Shown here: positions 60,761 through 64,000 of the stretch, in pieces
How positions within the stretch are numbered: position 1 is the first letter of the stretch
Layout of the letters: the number at the start of each line of letters is the position of its first letter
Assembly (NCBI RefSeq): GCF_000876655.1
Contig: NZ_JYCN01000026.1
Coordinates: 1 to 64,000 of the forward strand
Source: Arthrobacter sp. SPG23
Lineage (GTDB): Bacteria > Actinomycetota > Actinomycetes > Actinomycetales > Micrococcaceae
Length of the DNA: 64,000 bases
Direction: 5' to 3'
Translations under genes and position numbers: made by a program
Notes under the pieces: generated by a model
Told to the model about the DNA's origin: nothing
Databases searched by the model: none
What the model saw: the letters and a program-made list of their open reading frames with translations, nothing else

Positions 60761-61744
60761 ATGCGCCTGGTGTTCCTGGGTGACGTGATGCTTGGCCGCC
60801 TGGTGAACCAGCAGCTCAGGTCCGTCCCGCCCGCGTTCCCTTGGGGCGATACGCTCCCCGTCCTGGCTCAGGGGGACATCCGGTTCGCCAACCTCGAATG
60901 CGTCCTGGCCGATGCCGGGACGCCGCAGCCGGGGAAGGTGTTCCACTTTCGCTCGGACGTCCGCAACGCGGCCGTCCTGGCCGCGGCAGCCATCGACGCC
61001 GTCTCCCTCGCCAACAACCATGTGCTCGACTACGGGACGGACGCCTTCCGGGAGACGCTGCCCGCGCTGGACCGCCGCGGAATCCTTCACGCCGGAGCGG
61101 GGCCGGACCTGGAGGCCGCGCAACGGCCCGCGATCATGCGGGCGGGTCCGGCCGCCGTCGGACTCATTGCCTTCACGGACAACCAGCCGGACTGGGAGGC
61201 CGGGCCGCACCGGCCCGGGGTCTACTACGTACCGACGGACGGGCGGCAGCAGGGCGACGCCCGGGTGCGGGATCTGCTGGCCCTGGTCCGCCGCTCCAAG
61301 GCCCGGGCCGATCTGCTGGTGGTTTCGGCTCACTGGGGCGGCAACTGGGGAGCAGATGTGCCGTCCGCGCACCGGGACCTGGGGCGGGCGCTGGTGGACG
61401 CCGGGGCCGACGTCGTGTTCGGGCATTCGGCGCATGTCTTCCGTGGCGTCGAGCTCTACCGCGGACGGCCCCTCATCTACAGCGCCGGTGACTTCATTGA
61501 CGACTATGCGGTGGATCCCGAGGAGCGCAACGACCAGTCGTTCATCTTCTGCCTGGAAACCGCAGGGGCCGTGCCCGTCCGGCTGCAGCTCCATCCGACG
61601 GTCATCGCCGGGTTCCAGGCGCGGCTGGCCGGGAAGAGCTCACGCCACATCGGAGTGAGGATGCAGGGGCTTAGCGCTCAGCTGGGAACGCAGAGTAGGT
61701 GGTTTGATGAAGCGAACGTGCTGGAAATACCGGTGGGCGGTTAG
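60761..61744 (+). CDS. CapA/PgsA-like metallophosphatase-fold protein
   Basis: A 327-residue protein of the CapA family (poly-gamma-glutamate capsule type). Metal-site motifs are FLGDVMLGR (residues 4-12), ANLECVLA, AVSLANNHVLDYG, VSAHWGGNWG and SAGDFIDDY. No signal peptide is visible, unlike classical CapA. The mycobacterial homologue Rv0574c is in the DosR regulon next to the phosphoribosyltransferase-hydrolase gene Rv0571c, and a protein of that kind is also encoded at 52.6-54 kb here. Activity is uncertain. Its stop shares the bases TTAG with that of the convergent small gene. Confidence 0.87.
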   Translation: MRLVFLGDVMLGRLVNQQLRSVPPAFPWGDTLPVLAQGDIRFANLECVLADAGTPQPGKVFHFRSDVRNAAVLAAAAIDAVSLANNHVLDYGTDAFRETLPALDRRGILHAGAGPDLEAAQRPAIMRAGPAAVGLIAFTDNQPDWEAGPHRPGVYYVPTDGRQQGDARVRDLLALVRRSKARADLLVVSAHWGGNWGADVPSAHRDLGRALVDAGADVVFGHSAHVFRGVELYRGRPLIYSAGDFIDDYAVDPEERNDQSFIFCLETAGAVPVRLQLHPTVIAGFQARLAGKSSRHIGVRMQGLSAQLGTQSRWFDEANVLEIPVGG

Positions 61745-61947
61745 TCCCGCTTGTCCCGTTCGCTGAATTCCTCATCGAGGTCGAAGTGCCTGAATTCGGT
61801 CTCCGGGTTCGGTTCGCCCTCGGCCACATATTCATAATCCAGCTGGCGCTGGACCTGGCTGTCGAGGACCTGAAGATCCTTATCCTCAACTTCTGAGAGA
61901 TCTTCCGGAAACTCGTCTTCCGGGGCTAGATGCAGCTTCTCTGACAT
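61741..61947 (-). CDS. Small acidic protein (68 aa)
   Basis: A 68-residue, strongly acidic protein (MSEKLHLAPEDEFPEDLSEV onward, then FRHFDLDEEFSERDKRD) of likely disordered nature. The ATG at 61947 has GAGAGG 7 bases upstream. No known family. It converges on the CapA-like gene with a 4-base overlap of stop codons. Confidence 0.65.
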   Translation of the reverse strand: MSEKLHLAPEDEFPEDLSEVEDKDLQVLDSQVQRQLDYEYVAEGEPNPETEFRHFDLDEEFSERDKRD

Positions 61948-62081
61948 GTCGTGCCTCTCTTGGCCAGAAACTGGGGTGCTGTTCTGGCAGCATCCTGGCA
62001 TTCCCAGATTATCCGCACCGGCCAGTGGGCGGAAGACCAGCAGGCGGAAGACCAGCAGGCGGAAGACCGGGCGCCGGAAGA

Positions 62082-62819
62082 CTAGCCAGCGGAAGCCTGG
62101 GCGCCGGCCTTCCCACGCCCTTTCCCCCGCCATGCCGCGACGAGGAGCCAGCCGGTCCACCCGACGACCAGCACAATGCCGGACAAGGTGGGCAGGGAAT
62201 TGGATGCGGAGAAACCCTCGGCGCCAATGATCCAGCCCTGCACCAGGTAGGCCGCGCCGGAAAGCACCATCAGGTAGCCGATGAACCGGGAAACCCTGCG
62301 CGTGGCGGCGATGGCAATGCCGAACAGGATGAGCGCTGAACCCAGCATGAAGCTCTGGTAGCTTCTGACTCCCCACTCAAGCCACCGGATGTCCTCCGCG
62401 GCGGCGAAGCGGAGGGCTTTCTCCCCCTCGGCGGCGCCCGCCCAGGCATCGACGGCATGTTTAAGCGCCACGCCGTCCACGCCCTGCAGGACGCCGTAGA
62501 GGGCCAGCGCCGTAATGGCTGCCGCAGCACCCACCCGGACACCCCAGGCCGCCGCCCCGTGACGGACGTTGAGTGCGAAGGCCAGCACCAGCAGTCCGCA
62601 GATGAGCAGCGCCATGCCAAGGAACTGCCCGAGGTGGACGGCGATCCAGGCGTCACTGGCGGCATACTCAGCGAACGTCGCGGTGTGGTCGTTGGCGCTG
62701 GCCGCGTCCGGATGCCGGAGTCCTGCCAGCAGCGAGACGAGGACGCCGGCGAAGAGCAGCGTGGCGGACAGCCGCAGCTCAGGCCGGCGGAGCCCGCCGT
62801 CGTTCTTTGTGTCTCCCAT
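62082..62819 (-). CDS. Multi-pass membrane protein (245 aa)
   Basis: A 245-residue protein with about six membrane helices (LSATLLFAGVLVSLLAGL; LGQFLGMALLICGLLVLAFAL; AAAAITALALYGVLQGVDG; SYQSFMLGSALILFGIAIAA; IGYLMVLSGAAYLVQGW; LSGIVLVVGWTGWLLVAAW) and an extracytoplasmic part with DHTATFAEYAASDAW. The family is not recognised. It follows the CPBP protease gene by about 30 bases and may be cotranscribed. Confidence 0.75.
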   Translation of the reverse strand: MGDTKNDGGLRRPELRLSATLLFAGVLVSLLAGLRHPDAASANDHTATFAEYAASDAWIAVHLGQFLGMALLICGLLVLAFALNVRHGAAAWGVRVGAAAAITALALYGVLQGVDGVALKHAVDAWAGAAEGEKALRFAAAEDIRWLEWGVRSYQSFMLGSALILFGIAIAATRRVSRFIGYLMVLSGAAYLVQGWIIGAEGFSASNSLPTLSGIVLVVGWTGWLLVAAWRGKGRGKAGAQASAG

Positions 62820-62848
62820 GTCCGTAACTCCCTTCTGCCGGCTGACCG

Positions 62849-63727
62849 CTACGGGTTTGCTGCCCGGTAGGGCCGGATACGCCGCCGGCGCAGGGCATGT
62901 CCGCTGCTGCCCTGGCCGGTGGTCCGGGACCTGGCGGCGAGGTAGGCCGCGACCGCCGCGGTCAGCACCACCACCGCCGGGATGAACTGCCACCAGTCCA
63001 CCGCGTCCATGCCCTGGGACGCGTTCATGGACCCGTGCAGGAGCCCGAGGACCAGGATGCTCCCGCCGGTCCCCACGTAGACCATACCCAGTAGGTAGCG
63101 CGCCACCAGGGCGAAACCGAAGAGGACTCCCCAGGAGAGGACAACGTCCGCCCAAGGGGTGGCTGTGAACCCGCGCTGCGCGAACGCCTGGGGCAGATGG
63201 ATCAGCGCGAATGGAATGGCCGTCAGCAGGGAGCCTGCGAGCACGCCCTTCCGGTCCATCAGCCGCCGCTGGACCACTCCCGCCCAGGCCAGTTCCTCCC
63301 AGACGTTGCCCAGCAGGGCACCGATGACCACTGCCTTCAGCAGATACAGCCCCGCGGTTGTTGCCCAGCCGCTCCCCGGCTCGCGGAGAGTTCCGGTCAC
63401 GACGGCGGTCAGCAGCGTCAGGACGGGCAGCGCCAGCAACGCGATGACGTACCAGCCGGCAGCCACGCGCCAGCGGACCACTCCGCTGAAGAGTCGGCGG
63501 ACGCCGGCGCGGCCTTCCGACGCCGCCGTCACAAAAACCGCTGCCCCCAGCAGGATCAACAGTTCCACCAGGAGCCCGGGAGTGATGTCCTGCAGCAGGA
63601 TGATGGCCAGGCACTGCGCCAGCCAGGCCAGCGGGATGGCGAGGATCAGGAAAGCGGCAACAGGGTGAGCGGCTACCCGGGAGCGGACGCTTCCCGCGGA
63701 CTCCGGTGCATGCGGTTCAACGCTCAT
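62849..63727 (-). CDS. CPBP family intramembrane metalloprotease
   Basis: A 292-residue membrane protein with about eight helices of the CPBP (CAAX-protease/bacteriocin-processing) family. Motif 1 is NVWEELAWAGVVQRRL (paired Glu; the usual Arg after Trp is Ala), motif 2 FALIHLPQAF (His) and motif 3 LLHGSMNAS (His/Asn). The active-site Glu and His are kept. The substrate is unknown; members process prenylated proteins, cleave peptides or give immunity. The start is the ATG at 63727. Confidence 0.85.
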   Translation of the reverse strand: MSVEPHAPESAGSVRSRVAAHPVAAFLILAIPLAWLAQCLAIILLQDITPGLLVELLILLGAAVFVTAASEGRAGVRRLFSGVVRWRVAAGWYVIALLALPVLTLLTAVVTGTLREPGSGWATTAGLYLLKAVVIGALLGNVWEELAWAGVVQRRLMDRKGVLAGSLLTAIPFALIHLPQAFAQRGFTATPWADVVLSWGVLFGFALVARYLLGMVYVGTGGSILVLGLLHGSMNASQGMDAVDWWQFIPAVVVLTAAVAAYLAARSRTTGQGSSGHALRRRRIRPYRAANP

Positions 63728-63830
63728 GATGTGCCTCGGATCCAGGGCCAAAATCACCAGATGCTAACAGCTGCAGGGTACGCCGGTTGCGCTGCTGAAT
63801 CCATGCTTTCCCGCCGGGCCAGGCGCCAGG

Positions 63831-63998
63831 TCAGCGGGCGCGGACGCTCCTGGTTTTCCGCTTCCGGCCGCCGCGGACCAACTGTCCGCGCAGCGGGCGC
63901 GCAACCGGGGTGCTGAAGCGGGCTGCGCGGCGCGAAATGTGGTGCGTTGGCTGCCTGCGCGGGATGACGGCCGGCCGGACCGGAGGCTGTTGGGCTGT
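63831..63998 (-). CDS. Possible C-terminal end of a leftward gene (cut by window)
   Basis: The minus frame is open from the window edge to a TGA at 63831-63833, giving a basic, Pro/Arg-rich end (ISRRAARFSTPVARPLRGQ then LVRGGRKRKTRSVRAR). This could be the tail of a gene beginning right of the window. High GC makes short open frames likely by chance, so this is tentative. Confidence 0.25.
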   Translation of the reverse strand, partial: TAQQPPVRPAVIPRRQPTHHISRRAARFSTPVARPLRGQLVRGGRKRKTRSVRAR

Positions 63999-64000
63999 GC

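Noticed and set aside
62849..63727. CPBP protease as an inactive family member because of the missing Arg in motif 1
   Set aside because: The paired Glu and both His motifs are intact, and Ala at the Arg position seems tolerated in related actinobacterial proteins.

Overview
The window is GC-rich, densely coded DNA with actinobacterial features: a homodimeric-type AceE, a DevS-like GAF/GAF histidine kinase, a GAF-ANTAR protein, a DUF3040 protein, a CsbD protein, and an inverted intergenic repeat of the GGTGGTTGAGCCTGTCGA type. Gene content and protein style fit Micrococcaceae, most likely an Arthrobacter/Pseudarthrobacter chromosome. I see no integrase, transposase, CRISPR array, tRNA or rRNA.

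Region 1 (1-5.7 kb): the 3' part of aceE, whose start lies left of the window, ending in a long perfect hairpin; then a MobA/MocA-like nucleotidyltransferase, a uracil-DNA glycosylase family protein, a DUF488 protein and an aldo/keto reductase.

Region 2 (5.7-28.4 kb) is a purine catabolism island. A leftward operon runs guanine deaminase, AzgA-type purine permease, XdhC, FAD subunit, a fused 2Fe-2S/molybdenum xanthine dehydrogenase subunit, and aldo/keto reductase. Divergent from it is an 8-oxoguanine deaminase. After a LigD-polymerase-like gene and a 62-codon gene come uricase, an NCS2 permease, an RpiR-type regulator, an NCS1 permease, an IclR-type regulator, malic enzyme, malate synthase, a CitE-like lyase and (S)-ureidoglycine aminohydrolase. 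The inferred flow is guanine to xanthine to urate to allantoin to ureidoglycine to glyoxylate, then malate and pyruvate. Allantoinase, allantoate hydrolase and the 5-hydroxyisourate enzymes are not in the window. Two TGGAA-type palindromes sit before uricase and the NCS1 permease and suggest shared control by an IclR-like regulator. A textbook intrinsic terminator with no obvious upstream gene lies in front of uricase.

Region 3 (28.5-46.6 kb) is mixed housekeeping and accessory content: a lipoprotein of the beta-lactamase fold that has lost its catalytic motifs, CHAD, HAD, FAH, GH15, two further aldo/keto reductases, DUF72, App1-type phosphatase, GH1, a small chaperone group (Hsp20, J-domain protein, divergent HspR-like MerR regulator), PAP2, AlkC-like DNA repair, NYN/OST-HTH and an NAD-epimerase operon.

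Region 4 (46.7-61.9 kb) resembles parts of the mycobacterial DosR (dormancy) regulon: universal stress protein, DevR-like response regulator, DevS-like kinase with the heme-ligand histidine position kept, a phosphoribosyltransferase-dienelactone hydrolase fusion, a CtpE-like P-type ATPase and a CapA-like protein, with several DosR-box-like sequences between them. The DevR-like protein lacks its phospho-acceptor aspartate and has a changed recognition helix, and it is convergent to the kinase instead of in an operon with it. The right end (62-64 kb) has two membrane protein genes and possibly the 3' end of a leftward gene.
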